The notes below the pieces were generated by a model. It did no database searches, was not told the origin of the DNA, and worked only from the letters and a program-made list of their open reading frames with translations. From Rhodanobacter sp. OK091 (lineage in GTDB: Bacteria; Pseudomonadota; Gammaproteobacteria; Xanthomonadales; Rhodanobacteraceae): a stretch of DNA of 64,000 bases. Positions within the stretch are counted from its first letter, which is position 1, and each line of letters begins with the position of its first letter. A program made the translations under genes and the position numbers. The stretch spans positions 1,550,001 through 1,614,000 of the forward strand of contig NZ_FRCH01000001.1 of assembly GCF_900142825.1 (NCBI RefSeq), written 5' to 3'. Shown here one piece after another: positions 44,501 to 53,630 of the stretch.

Positions 44501-45237
44501 AGCGCGGCGCCTGCCTCGATCACGGTGTCGTCGCGCTGCACCGAGCGCGCGATCCACCACAAGGCCAGATAATACGTCGACAGCACCCACAAGCTGGCCA
44601 GCGGCAGGGCGGCATGGAAGCGGTTCCACGCCAGCAAGGTATCGCTGAGCATGAACAGCAGTGCGCCGACGGCGGCCCGGCGCGCGCTGTCATGCGCCAC
44701 CAATGTCCGTGCCCGCCCCAGCGCCTGCCCGCCCATGCTGGCCAGCACCACCACGTAGACGATCACCGGCACGCGCAACGCAGCACCGATCGAATCCCAC
44801 AACAGGTACAGGTTGATCGCGCCATACGCGAAGCTGGCGAGCAGCCACCCCGGGCGTGCGCCAAAACGGCTGTCATCGAGAAAGGCAGCGATGAAACACA
44901 GGTGACCGCACAGGAACGCGACGAGTCCCGGCACAAACAGATCCTGCGGCAGCATCAGCAACACGTCGCCCAGCAGCGAACAGGCGATGCCGGCCAGAAT
45001 CCAGCGTCGGTAGCGCATCGACAGCGCGGGACGCGCGTGCCATGCCAATAGGAAGATCAGCACCGTGGCCAACGGTTTGCACAGCCAATGCAGCAGCCGC
45101 CAGCCATCGGCGGCAGGACCGGCCAGGATCGCGCCGAGAATCGCCCCCGCGGCCGCCACCGTCACGCCCATGGCCAGATAGGGATGCAGGTACGGGCGGT
45201 GCACCGTCGAGCCGACCGATGGGCGAGAACTGGACAT
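44497..45237 (-). CDS. YhhN/TMEM86-family lysoplasmalogenase-like protein
   Basis: This 246-residue protein has about eight membrane helices and the YhhN signatures CKPLATVLIFLLAW, SLLGDVLLMLP, GHLCFIAAFL and FMLSDTLLAW. The conserved acidic residues (two Asp) lie in the helices. Members such as TMEM86B hydrolyse the vinyl-ether bond of lysoplasmalogens. I chose the ATG at 45237. The stop overlaps the GTG start of the alkylglycerol-monooxygenase-like gene, putting two ether-lipid-type enzymes in one unit. Confidence 0.87.
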   Translation of the reverse strand: MSSSRPSVGSTVHRPYLHPYLAMGVTVAAAGAILGAILAGPAADGWRLLHWLCKPLATVLIFLLAWHARPALSMRYRRWILAGIACSLLGDVLLMLPQDLFVPGLVAFLCGHLCFIAAFLDDSRFGARPGWLLASFAYGAINLYLLWDSIGAALRVPVIVYVVVLASMGGQALGRARTLVAHDSARRAAVGALLFMLSDTLLAWNRFHAALPLASLWVLSTYYLALWWIARSVQRDDTVIEAGAAL

Positions 45238-45319
45238 GCATGACCCCTGTGGCAACGGACCCGCGATCATAGTCACGACGTGACAGCAATTCACAGCTGC
45301 CACGACGACGTGTCCCCGG

Positions 45320-45363
45320 AAACAGATGCGGCGCGACCCTTCCGGGCCGCGCCGCATCTGTTT
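45320..45363. terminator. 16-bp perfect hairpin after the TonB receptor gene
   Basis: AAACAGATGCGGCGCG (45320-45335) pairs perfectly with 45348-45363. A-runs and T-runs at its base allow bidirectional function. It separates the receptor gene from the lysoplasmalogenase gene on the same strand. Confidence 0.75.
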
Positions 45364-45375
45364 CAAACGGTTCGC

Positions 45376-47694
45376 TCAGAGCTTCACATTGATATTGAAG
45401 AACCACTGCCGCGGCGCACCGGCCATCAAGGTCTGGTTCTGGCCGGTCGGGTCGGAGGCGACATAGCCATTCGTTCCGGTGGTGGCGAAGTAATGTTTGT
45501 TGGTCAGGTTGGTCACGTTGAGGCCTAGGCTGACGTCCTTCAGCACCGAGACCGCGCCGAGGTCGTAGTTCACGCCGGCATTGAGCAGCCAGTACGACGC
45601 CACCGCCGAGTCATTGATGTAGGTGATGTAGCGGCGACCGGTGTACTTGGCGTCGAGATTGGCGCTCCACGCACCCGAGGTATAGCTCACGTCGCTGGTC
45701 AGCATCCAGGTCGGAATGCCCACCACGTACTTGCCGGCGGTGGCCACTACGCCGTTGTTGAGGTAGTCGTCCTGATACTTCGAGTTGGCATACGACAGCG
45801 AGTTGAGCCAGCGCACATGCTCGATGGGTTTCCAGATCAACGCCAGATCGAGACCGGTGCTTTTCACCGAACCGACGTTGTTGAGGATCGCCGAACAGGT
45901 GACCACGGCCGGACACGGCGAGACCGACAGCAGGCGGTTGCTGAAGCGGGTGAAGTAGGCGTCCGCCGAAGCTTCGAAGGTATCGCCATGCACGCGGTAA
46001 CCGAGTTCGAAGGTTTGCGATTCCTCAGGTTTCAAAGTGCTCTTGCTCGCATTGAACGAGGCCTGCGACTGGCTGAACGGCAAGATGCCGTAGGCCGCCA
46101 GGTTCTTGCTGTAGGACGCGTAGATGTCCTGGCTGCTGTCGAGCTTGTAGTCGACGCCGGCCTGCGGCAGGAACCCTTCGTTGGCCTTCACGCGGCCGGC
46201 AGCGAGTGCGCTGGGCACCAGCGACTCGGCGGTCGTGGTCGTGCTCAACGACTTGGCGCCGAAATTCACGGTGAGACGATCATCCAGCAGATGGATGGTG
46301 TCTTCCGCGTAGGCCATGCGCGTCCTGGTGTCGTAGTTCTGGAAGAAGCCGCGCAGGAACGGCGCCTCGCTCGCGTAGAAATTGCTGAGATAGTTGTACT
46401 GGCCGGACAGTTTGAAATAGTTGCGTTCCTGGTTGTCGTTGGCGTTTTCGCCCCATGCGCCCAGTTCGATCTCGTTGCTGCCCAGTGTGAACTGCAGCGA
46501 GCCGGTGACGCCGGTACGGTCGAGGCCGTAATCGGTCGTGCGCATCGCGATCGGCACGGTGGCCGACGATGCCACATAAGGCGTCGCCCACTGCCCCTCG
46601 CCGCGATCGCCGTGGTAGTAGCTGCCCAGGTTCAACGTGGCGCCACCGCCCAGATTGAACGAGCCGCTGAGACCGGTCAGATTGTCGCGGCGGATACCGC
46701 CACCGGCGTAATAAGTCGCATCGACCAGGTCGTAACCCGCCGGCAGTTTGGACAGCTCGGCCGGATACGCGCCGTGGCCGTTGTAGGCATTGGCGATCTG
46801 CACCGCCTCGGCCCAGTTCGGCTGCAGATAATCCCAGTTCCAGCCCAGCGCCTTCTGGCTGACCAGGGAAAGATCCATGTAGTCGTATTCCTTGCGCCGG
46901 GAGCTGTCGACGAACAAGCTGATGCGATTGCCGTCGCCCCACTGGTACACACCCTTCACATTGATCTGGTCGGACTTCTGATCGCCGTAGCCTTTCCACT
47001 TGTTGGTGTCGGCATGGTCGTAGGACGCATACATCGAGAAGCCGTGGTAATCGCCCGAGTCCGCCCGCACGAAGGTGCGATGCGTGCCATCGGAGCCGAT
47101 CGACTGATTGATGCGCGCACCGGCCACATTGTCGGGATCGGCCGAGAAGAACTGGATGGTGCCGCCCAGGTTGGTGCTGGATGCGGTACCCAGCGCACCG
47201 GCGCCCTGCGCCAGCTCGACGACGCTGATGTTGTCGCTGGTGATCGCGCGGGTGATCTGCAAGCCGTTGGTAACGCCGTAGCTCATGTTGCCGAGCGGGA
47301 TGCCGTCCAGGGTGAAGCCGAGGCGGCTCTGGTCGAAGCCATGCAGCGTGATCTGGGTCGACCATTCATACGCACCCCACGGATCGGCCGCCTGGAAGTT
47401 CACACCCGGCAGCTTGTCGATCGCCTTGAGCGGGCTGCTGCCCGGCGGCAGCGCCTTGATGTCTTCGATGGTGACTTTCTGGATCTGGCGCGTTTCACCG
47501 GTAGCGACTACCGACACGGCTTCCATGGTCTTGGCGTTGCTCGCGCCGGCATCGGGCGTTGCATTCGTGGTTGCCGCGATCGCTGGTGGAGCGCTGGTGT
47601 CGGTCGTGGCGGCAAACAGTGCGCCGCCATGCAGCGCACCGAGGGTGGCCAGCGCGAGCGCGGTTCGGCGAATCGAAACCTTGTGCAGAGACAT
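45376..47694 (-). CDS. TonB-dependent outer-membrane receptor
   Basis: This 772-residue receptor has a signal peptide (RRTALALATLGALHGGALFA). A plug domain begins at AVSVVATGETRQIQKVTIED and includes LPGVNFQ and FTLDGIPLGNMSYG. The 22-strand barrel ends in QWFFNINVKL. The usual TonB box is not obvious, and MEAVSVVATG is the best candidate. The substrate is not evident from sequence; two phosphodiesterase genes lie upstream on the same strand. I chose the ATG at 47694 (GAAGGA upstream). The leader has an 8-bp hairpin, CCACCGAA-ACCCC-TTCGGTGG (about 47751-47771), which may be regulatory. Confidence 0.92.
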   Translation of the reverse strand: MSLHKVSIRRTALALATLGALHGGALFAATTDTSAPPAIAATTNATPDAGASNAKTMEAVSVVATGETRQIQKVTIEDIKALPPGSSPLKAIDKLPGVNFQAADPWGAYEWSTQITLHGFDQSRLGFTLDGIPLGNMSYGVTNGLQITRAITSDNISVVELAQGAGALGTASSTNLGGTIQFFSADPDNVAGARINQSIGSDGTHRTFVRADSGDYHGFSMYASYDHADTNKWKGYGDQKSDQINVKGVYQWGDGNRISLFVDSSRRKEYDYMDLSLVSQKALGWNWDYLQPNWAEAVQIANAYNGHGAYPAELSKLPAGYDLVDATYYAGGGIRRDNLTGLSGSFNLGGGATLNLGSYYHGDRGEGQWATPYVASSATVPIAMRTTDYGLDRTGVTGSLQFTLGSNEIELGAWGENANDNQERNYFKLSGQYNYLSNFYASEAPFLRGFFQNYDTRTRMAYAEDTIHLLDDRLTVNFGAKSLSTTTTAESLVPSALAAGRVKANEGFLPQAGVDYKLDSSQDIYASYSKNLAAYGILPFSQSQASFNASKSTLKPEESQTFELGYRVHGDTFEASADAYFTRFSNRLLSVSPCPAVVTCSAILNNVGSVKSTGLDLALIWKPIEHVRWLNSLSYANSKYQDDYLNNGVVATAGKYVVGIPTWMLTSDVSYTSGAWSANLDAKYTGRRYITYINDSAVASYWLLNAGVNYDLGAVSVLKDVSLGLNVTNLTNKHYFATTGTNGYVASDPTGQNQTLMAGAPRQWFFNINVKL

Positions 47695-47842
47695 GCAGAA
47701 TCCTTCGCGCGGGCATTCGTCGGAAATGCCCGCGTCACGTGTGACAGGGATCCACCGAAACCCCTTCGGTGGGAGTCCGGATAGCATGATTTGCGAATGT
47801 GATGCCGCCGTTACATCCGCATGTACGAATGCGTATGGACGT

Positions 47843-49246
47843 CTATTTCGTGCTGTCGCCCATGCGCGCATGGGCGAGCGGATTCCGGCTTTGCGCGCTG
47901 GTCGCGACGGCCGCGTCCATTTCAAGCAAGGCCTTGCCCTGCGCCTGCGGCAGTTGCACGCCAAGCAGCGCCGCCAGCGTGGGTGCGATATCGCGCATGT
48001 CGATCGAACCGAGATCCCGGGCCGCCGGCACGCCCTTGCCTTCAATCAGGAAGGTCGAGCGCATCTCGGGCAGCGCCGCGTCGTAGCCATGCATGCCGCG
48101 GTAATGCCCGGGCGACAGTACCGGTGCATCAGGCTTGATGCCCATTTCATGGCCCGGCCTGAATTGCACGAACCAGCTGGCCTGCGCCGTACCGCCATGG
48201 GCCACGGCCTGCTCATGATCCAGCACGCTCGCGATGCCGTACTGCGGATCGTCTTGCAGTTGCTTGAGCAAGGCAGCGACTTTCTCCTTGACCGCGGCGT
48301 TCGATGGATCATGCAATACGATCGCCGCGCTGCCGCCATCGTTCCACGGCATCGCCTGCCAGCCGGTCACCTCGCCATCCTTCAGCGTGACCAGGCCTGC
48401 CTTGATGAACGGCAGGTAGAGATTGACGTCCTGCTGCACCGGCGCGAAGCCGTGGTCGGAGACGATCGCCACGATGCCATCGGGATGCACGCGCTGCGCA
48501 GCCGCCACCAGCTCCCCGATCAGCTGGTCGATGCCTTCAAGCGTCTTGCGCGATGCCGGCGTATCCGGCCCGCTGGCATGCTGCTGCGTATCCAGCGCGG
48601 TGAGGTAGGCCGTCATGAAATACGGCTTGCGCGTTTCCAGCAGCTTCACCGCGAAACGCGCACGGTTCTGATCGCCAGGCAGATCCTCGACGATGCCATC
48701 GGCATACGGACCCAGGTCGTGCTCCAGCGACGGCAGCAGGCCCGGTGTGGCCAGCGCCGCGAGCAGCTTGCGGTCATCGGCGGTACCGGTGCGCCAGATC
48801 TGCGGCAGGTTCCAGTCCACCTGCGCGCCCACGCTCACCGGCCAGTGCACATTGGCCGTGCTGAGGCCGGCCGCATGCGCTGCATCCCACAACGTCAGCA
48901 CGCGGATATCGCTGGCGTACCAGTCCCAGCCCTGCTGGTTCTTGTTGGTGGGATCGAAGGTGAGGTTGCCGCCGATGCCGTGCAGGTTCGGCGAGACGCC
49001 GGTGATCAAGGTGGTGTGGCTGGGATAGGTCAGCGTGGGCAGCACGCCGCGCACGTCGCTGGCATACGCGCCACGCTGCAGAAACGCCTCGAGATTCGGC
49101 AGCTTCAGGCCGCGCTGCCGCGCCTGCAGCACGTCGGCCGGGCGCAGGCCGTCGATCGAGATCAGCAAGACCGGCGTAGCGACTGCCTGCGCGGACGACA
49201 ATCCGGCGAGAACGCCCAGGGACAACGCGAGCAGCAGACGACGCAT
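47843..49246 (-). CDS. NPP-family (ectonucleotide pyrophosphatase-like) phosphodiesterase
   Basis: This 467-residue exported enzyme has a signal peptide (MRRLLLALSLGVLAGLSSAQ). It shows the two-zinc alkaline-phosphatase-superfamily site of NPPs: Asp in LLISIDGLRP, nucleophile Thr in TYPSHTTLITG, Asp/His in ALDTQQHASG, Asp-His in SDHGFAP and the late His in GMHGYD. NPPs hydrolyse phosphodiesters such as nucleotides, lysophospholipids or glycerophosphodiesters. A signal-bearing GlpQ-type enzyme is encoded 98 bp upstream and the TonB receptor 148 bp downstream, all on one strand. ATG 49246 was chosen; an earlier ATG adds seven residues. Confidence 0.9.
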   Translation of the reverse strand: MRRLLLALSLGVLAGLSSAQAVATPVLLISIDGLRPADVLQARQRGLKLPNLEAFLQRGAYASDVRGVLPTLTYPSHTTLITGVSPNLHGIGGNLTFDPTNKNQQGWDWYASDIRVLTLWDAAHAAGLSTANVHWPVSVGAQVDWNLPQIWRTGTADDRKLLAALATPGLLPSLEHDLGPYADGIVEDLPGDQNRARFAVKLLETRKPYFMTAYLTALDTQQHASGPDTPASRKTLEGIDQLIGELVAAAQRVHPDGIVAIVSDHGFAPVQQDVNLYLPFIKAGLVTLKDGEVTGWQAMPWNDGGSAAIVLHDPSNAAVKEKVAALLKQLQDDPQYGIASVLDHEQAVAHGGTAQASWFVQFRPGHEMGIKPDAPVLSPGHYRGMHGYDAALPEMRSTFLIEGKGVPAARDLGSIDMRDIAPTLAALLGVQLPQAQGKALLEMDAAVATSAQSRNPLAHARMGDSTK

Positions 49247-49344
49247 GCGGATTCCGGAGAAAGCCAAAGATGCCGCGCATGCTCGGACAGCATCACTGCA
49301 ACCGCGTGACAGGCCCGCGTCGACTCGGTTCGGCGGGTGAACGC

Positions 49345-50505
49345 TTAGCGGGTGAGCGCTTTGCGACCGACCGCCGGATCGTCGGTGAAGAACGCATCGA
49401 TGCCGGCATCGAGATAGGCGTGAATCTCGGCGATCAGGCCCGCTTCGTTGTAGGTCGCCGGGTCGTTGCCGTGGTGAAAATCCTTCGCCAGAAACTGGTT
49501 CTCCGGACGGAACGTATACGGATGCAGTTCCAGTCCCGCCGCATGCGCGTCATGCACCAGAGCGGTCGGGCGGCCCAGACGGCCGTCGGCCGCGAGTGGA
49601 ATGATCGCCGTGATGCTGGGGCCGATCGCATCGGCATAGCGGGCGATTTCGCGCAGCCCGGCCGGCTTCATCATCTCGCCATAGTCGAGCTTGCCGCCTG
49701 CGGCCACCACGTCGTACGGCTGCTGGTCGGCGTCATCGATCAACTGCAGCAGGCGGATGTTCGGATGACGCTGTCGTGCCTGCGCGCCGCCCAGCCGGTC
49801 GTGCAGGTATTCGAGATTGGCAATCTCGAACGACTGGATCTCCACCGGTGCCGTGCGCGTGTAGCTGTGCGCGGCCAACGTGGCCAGCAGCCGGTCTTCC
49901 ATCGGCAGGCCAAGCTTCTGGAAATAGCTGCCGTGCTTGATCTCCGGAATGATGCCGACCGGATGCCCGACCACCGCCGACTCGGCCGCCACGAAATCGA
50001 TGATTTCGTCCAGCGTAGGGATCTGGAACTCGCCGTCGTACTTGGTGCTGCGCAACTGCGGCAGGCGTTCGCGGGCGCGCAGCGTCTTCAGTTCCGCCAG
50101 GGTGAAGTCCTCGGTGAACCAGCCGGTGACTGCCTTGCCGTCGATCGTCTTGGTGGTCTTGCGGCCGGCGAACTCCGGGTGACTTGCCACATCGGTGGTG
50201 CCACCGATCTGGTTCTCGTGACGGGCCACCATCACGGCGTCCTTCGTCATGACCAGGTCCGGTTCGATGAAGTCGGCGCCATCGGCGATCGCCTTGCCGT
50301 ACGAAGCCAGCGTGTGTTCCGGCCGCCATGCCGGCGCGCCGCGATGACCGATTACCAGTACCTTCGCGGCAAGCGGCTTTTCATGAAGGGGAACAGCAAC
50401 GGGCATGGCCTGCATTCCAGCGACGGCGAGGGTGATACAGCACAGGTGAAGCATCGCGACAACTCCGACGGTAAGCACTGCGCTGACGAAATACCTGCCA
50501 CGCAT
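49345..50505 (-). CDS. glpQ: Periplasmic glycerophosphodiester phosphodiesterase
   Basis: This 386-residue protein has an N-terminal signal (MRGRYFVSAVLTVGVVAMLH) and a GDPD TIM barrel. The catalytic residues are in VIGHRGAPAWRPEHTLASY (His, Arg, Glu), FIEPDLVMTKD (Glu, Asp) and MVARHENQ (second His). It releases an alcohol and glycerol-3-phosphate from glycerophosphodiesters, the deacylated phospholipid products. It is somewhat longer than E. coli GlpQ (~358). It is divergent from a second phosphodiesterase gene across 142 bp and heads the same-strand series glpQ, NPP, TonB receptor. Confidence 0.94.
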   Translation of the reverse strand: MRGRYFVSAVLTVGVVAMLHLCCITLAVAGMQAMPVAVPLHEKPLAAKVLVIGHRGAPAWRPEHTLASYGKAIADGADFIEPDLVMTKDAVMVARHENQIGGTTDVASHPEFAGRKTTKTIDGKAVTGWFTEDFTLAELKTLRARERLPQLRSTKYDGEFQIPTLDEIIDFVAAESAVVGHPVGIIPEIKHGSYFQKLGLPMEDRLLATLAAHSYTRTAPVEIQSFEIANLEYLHDRLGGAQARQRHPNIRLLQLIDDADQQPYDVVAAGGKLDYGEMMKPAGLREIARYADAIGPSITAIIPLAADGRLGRPTALVHDAHAAGLELHPYTFRPENQFLAKDFHHGNDPATYNEAGLIAEIHAYLDAGIDAFFTDDPAVGRKALTR

Positions 50506-50647
50506 GACAATCGCATGTTAGCCCTCGCCAGCACTTCCGGAACGAACCGCGCGCACTTCTTATCCGGTCGCGGCTGCAGACACCTTAGACTGCAAACTGC
50601 AACAAGCGGCTGGCAAGATATTGCGTTTACCATCACCCAGGTTGCCC

Positions 50648-52636
50648 ATGACCATCGTGCTTCGCCGCTGCCGCCTGCCGCTGCCCACTCTCCTGATTCT
50701 TGCCCTGCTGGCTTTCCTGCCCTGTGCACCGGCGGCATCCGCCACCGCAGGATCGCAACCGCCGCATCGGGTGATCCTGTTCGTATGGGACGGCATGCGT
50801 CCGGATGCGATCAGTGCCGAGGACACGCCGAACCTGCTGGCACTGGCGCAGCGCGGCAGCCGCTTCGAGGACAACCACGCGACCTACCCCACGTTCACCA
50901 TGGCGAACGCATCGAGTTTCGCCACCGGCGCGTTCCTTGGCCCACTTGGTTTCTATGGCAATCACTTCTGGGCACCGGGTGCCAGCGGCCTCAATGCAAA
51001 GGGTGCGGCAGTGGATTTCCGCAACCCGATCTTTACCGAAGACTATGCCGTGCTGCGCGATCTTGACGCGCACTTCGATCATGAACTGCTGGAACTGCCC
51101 ACGCTGTTCGCCGCGGCGCAGAAGGCCGGCCTGACCACCGCCGCGGTCGGCAAGTCCGGCCCCGCATTCCTGCAGGATTACAAGCAAGGCGGCGTGATCC
51201 TCGACGAGAACACCGCACTGCCGCTGGCGTTCGCCAGGGAACTGCAGCGGGCCGGCTACGCCTTGCCTGTCCATACTGCGAACACATATTCGTCCGCCCA
51301 GCTCAGCCTGCGCGAGGACAACGACTCGCCCACCGAGCAGGGCAAGCCGGTAACGCTGAAGGATGGCGTCACCGCCGATGCCACCGCCGCAGCGGAGACC
51401 ACGCCAGCACCGGCCAACGCCTGGATGATGAAGGTGTACCTGGATGTGATCCTGCCGAAACACCGGCCCGATCTCAGCGTGGTGTGGCTGCGCAATCCGG
51501 ACACCACCCAGCATATGTACGGCGTCGGCTCGCCGGAATTCCATCTCGCATTGAAAGCGCAGGACGAGCTGCTCGGTCAGCTGGAAGCCCGGCTGCAACA
51601 GCTCGGCATGGCACGGGACACCGACATCATCGTGGTGTCCGACCACGGCCACAGCAACATCGCCGGTCCACGCGACCTGTTCCCGCTACGCCAGATCAAT
51701 GACGGTCGCGTCACCGGCGTCGACAACGACTGGGGCTATTCGGTCTCCGGCGGCATCCGCCTTGCCGATCAGCTCACCCGGGCCGGCTTCACCGCGTTCG
51801 ACGGTGTCGGCTGCACCTACGTGCCGGTGCTGACCGGCCTGCGTACCGACGGCAGCTCGCTGCAGCCGACCCGCTACGACGATGACGGCCACCTGTGCGG
51901 CAAACCCGGTCCGTACACCACGCCCAGCTACGTCGTACCCGAACAACTACCGAAGGGTGCGCTGGTACTCGCGCAGAATGGCGGCACCGAATACCTCTAC
52001 CAGCCCGAACACAATGCAGCCCTGATCAAGCGCACGGTGCGCTTCCTGCAGTCGCGCGAATACGTCGGCGCGGTCTTCGTGGCGAAGCGCTACGGCGACA
52101 TCCCCGGCACCTTGCCGGCGGAAAGCGTGCATCTGGAGAACGCCGCGCGCGGGCCGGACATCATCATCAGCTACGCCTGGGATGCCGACGCCGTGATCCA
52201 GGGATTCCGCGGCACCGAATACGCCAGCCAGGCCAACGAGCGCGGCGAACACGGCAGCTTCAGCCCGATCGACGTGCACAACACCTTGCTCGCCGCCGGC
52301 CCGGGTTTCCAGCAGGGCTTCAGCGATCCACTGCCCAGCGGCAACGTGGACGTCGCCCCCACCATCGCCGCCCTGCTCGGACTGTCGCTGCCCAAGGCGC
52401 AGGGCCGCGTGCTGCACGAAGCCCTGGCCGGCACGCGGATGCGCCCGCTGACCGACTACCGCGTCACGCCGACCTCGCTGCAACCGAAAGAGGCCGCCAC
52501 CGGCCTGAGCATGCAGCGCGTCGACGGCAGCCCGCTATCCGCCACCCGCTTCGGCTTCACCGTGCAGCTCAAGCAGCTCAGCGTCGGCGGCAAGAGCTGG
52601 ACCTACTTCGACCAGGCCGGACCGGAGCGTCATTGA
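50648..52636 (+). CDS. Exported NPP/alkaline-phosphatase-superfamily phosphodiesterase
   Basis: This 662-residue protein has a signal peptide (RCRLPLPTLLILALLAFLPC, cleavage near ASA-T). Alkaline-phosphatase-superfamily metal ligands are in VILFVWDGMRPD, TYPTFTMANASS (nucleophile region), NPDTTQHMYG, VVSDHGHSN and GEHGSFSPID. It is about 200 residues longer than the NPP at 47.8 kb and only distantly similar, with inserts after the first block. The exact substrate (phosphodiester or monoester) is open. It is divergent from glpQ. I chose ATG 50648; an in-frame TTG nine codons upstream is unlikely. Confidence 0.85.
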   Translation: MTIVLRRCRLPLPTLLILALLAFLPCAPAASATAGSQPPHRVILFVWDGMRPDAISAEDTPNLLALAQRGSRFEDNHATYPTFTMANASSFATGAFLGPLGFYGNHFWAPGASGLNAKGAAVDFRNPIFTEDYAVLRDLDAHFDHELLELPTLFAAAQKAGLTTAAVGKSGPAFLQDYKQGGVILDENTALPLAFARELQRAGYALPVHTANTYSSAQLSLREDNDSPTEQGKPVTLKDGVTADATAAAETTPAPANAWMMKVYLDVILPKHRPDLSVVWLRNPDTTQHMYGVGSPEFHLALKAQDELLGQLEARLQQLGMARDTDIIVVSDHGHSNIAGPRDLFPLRQINDGRVTGVDNDWGYSVSGGIRLADQLTRAGFTAFDGVGCTYVPVLTGLRTDGSSLQPTRYDDDGHLCGKPGPYTTPSYVVPEQLPKGALVLAQNGGTEYLYQPEHNAALIKRTVRFLQSREYVGAVFVAKRYGDIPGTLPAESVHLENAARGPDIIISYAWDADAVIQGFRGTEYASQANERGEHGSFSPIDVHNTLLAAGPGFQQGFSDPLPSGNVDVAPTIAALLGLSLPKAQGRVLHEALAGTRMRPLTDYRVTPTSLQPKEAATGLSMQRVDGSPLSATRFGFTVQLKQLSVGGKSWTYFDQAGPERH

Positions 52637-52689
52637 GCGCAGCGATCGCGCTCACGGTCGTCGCGTCATAGGTCCGCAGGCCACAGCGG

Positions 52690-53100
52690 CTATTTCTTGG
52701 GTGAATTTCTCTTTGTCGGACGTGACGCCGCTTTGGCCACGCTCTTCTTTGTCACGACGGGCTTGGCACTCTTCGCACCCGACGTCTTCTTGACGTTGCT
52801 CTTACTGGCTGCGACGGCTGGCTTCTTCGCAGCTGGCGCGGCCTTCTTCGAAGTCGGCGCGACTTTGGCAACAGGTTTCTTCGCGGATTTGGCAGCCCGC
52901 TTCGGTTTCTTTGCAATCACCGTCTCAAAAGCCGGACCAGCGCCGATGGCTTCGACACCTTTGTTCAAAAACTTCTCCGGCGCCCAGGCATTCTGAAAAT
53001 GCGCCACCATTTCCCGGAAGACTTCACTCTGCTCCAGCATCAATGAAAACAAGTCATGTTTCTTCGACTTGTCCTTTTTATGCGATTTGTCTTTGCCCAT
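52690..53100 (-). CDS. Small protein with histone-H1-like Lys/Ala/Pro tail
   Basis: This 136-residue protein starts with a very basic segment (MGKDKSHKKDKSKKHDLFSL). A short helical region follows (EQSEVFREMVAHFQNAWAPE), then a ~75-residue tail of KKPxxK, AKKPA and SKKAAPAAKKP units. The tail is typical of bacterial H1-like, PhaM-like or other nucleoid/granule-binding proteins. The N-terminal part is unrecognised. The upstream frame extends far, but ATG 53100 is the natural start. No polyhydroxyalkanoate gene is adjacent, so a role in DNA or granule binding is only suggested. Confidence 0.6.
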   Translation of the reverse strand: MGKDKSHKKDKSKKHDLFSLMLEQSEVFREMVAHFQNAWAPEKFLNKGVEAIGAGPAFETVIAKKPKRAAKSAKKPVAKVAPTSKKAAPAAKKPAVAASKSNVKKTSGAKSAKPVVTKKSVAKAASRPTKRNSPKK

Positions 53101-53335
53101 GATCCAGCCCCGACAGTGGTGAGAATTCAATGTAACCGAGGCACGAGCGCTTTGCCACGAGCCATTAGCGACACTCGCGCCGTGCGAGCCGTTGAACGTT
53201 TCCAGGTGGTGGTGGTGACCACTCAGCTCGCCCGATGCGCTGAAGCATATCGAGGCTAGCGGCGCTAGGGCGCGGCATACCGTGGCATCGACCGGTTGAG
53301 GCCCCCACCGAAAGCGGACATGACTGCCTGCGAGG

Positions 53336-53551
53336 CTATTGGCAGCAAGACCTCTGCTGCTGAATCGGTGGACACGGCATGCTGCCGTACGAGCAGAACA
53401 CGCAGCAATCGCCGGCTTGAGGGCGGAGTAGCTCGCCGCAACCCGTGCACTCGTAGAAAAACTGGCAGGCATCGGTCGGCATGGTTTCAGTGGCCTGGTG
53501 GCCGCAATGCGGACAGGTCAACGTGCTCTGCAGAACCGGTTGAGTCTTCAT
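53336..53551 (-). CDS. GDCCVxC-domain small protein
   Basis: This 71-residue Cys-rich protein reads CPHCGHQ near the start, then ECTGCGELLRPQAGDCCVFC and SYGSMPCPPIQ. The GDCCVxC motif defines a small conserved family, some members of which have selenocysteine at one of these cysteines. Here all positions are Cys. Ten or so cysteines in 71 residues suggest metal or mercury binding or redox work. I chose the ATG at 53551. It lies 80 bp downstream of the small helical protein gene on the same strand. Confidence 0.75.
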   Translation of the reverse strand: MKTQPVLQSTLTCPHCGHQATETMPTDACQFFYECTGCGELLRPQAGDCCVFCSYGSMPCPPIQQQRSCCQ

Positions 53552-53630
53552 GGGGTTTTTACGATGAACCAGGCGAACGACACTCGCGCAAACGAGAACT
53601 CGTGCCAGCTTACATCCGTTCGTGCTTTTT

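Noticed and set aside
45817-47784. A 655-codon plus-strand frame opposite the TonB receptor
   Set aside because: It has no recognisable domain. The minus strand encodes a complete plug and barrel with signal peptide.
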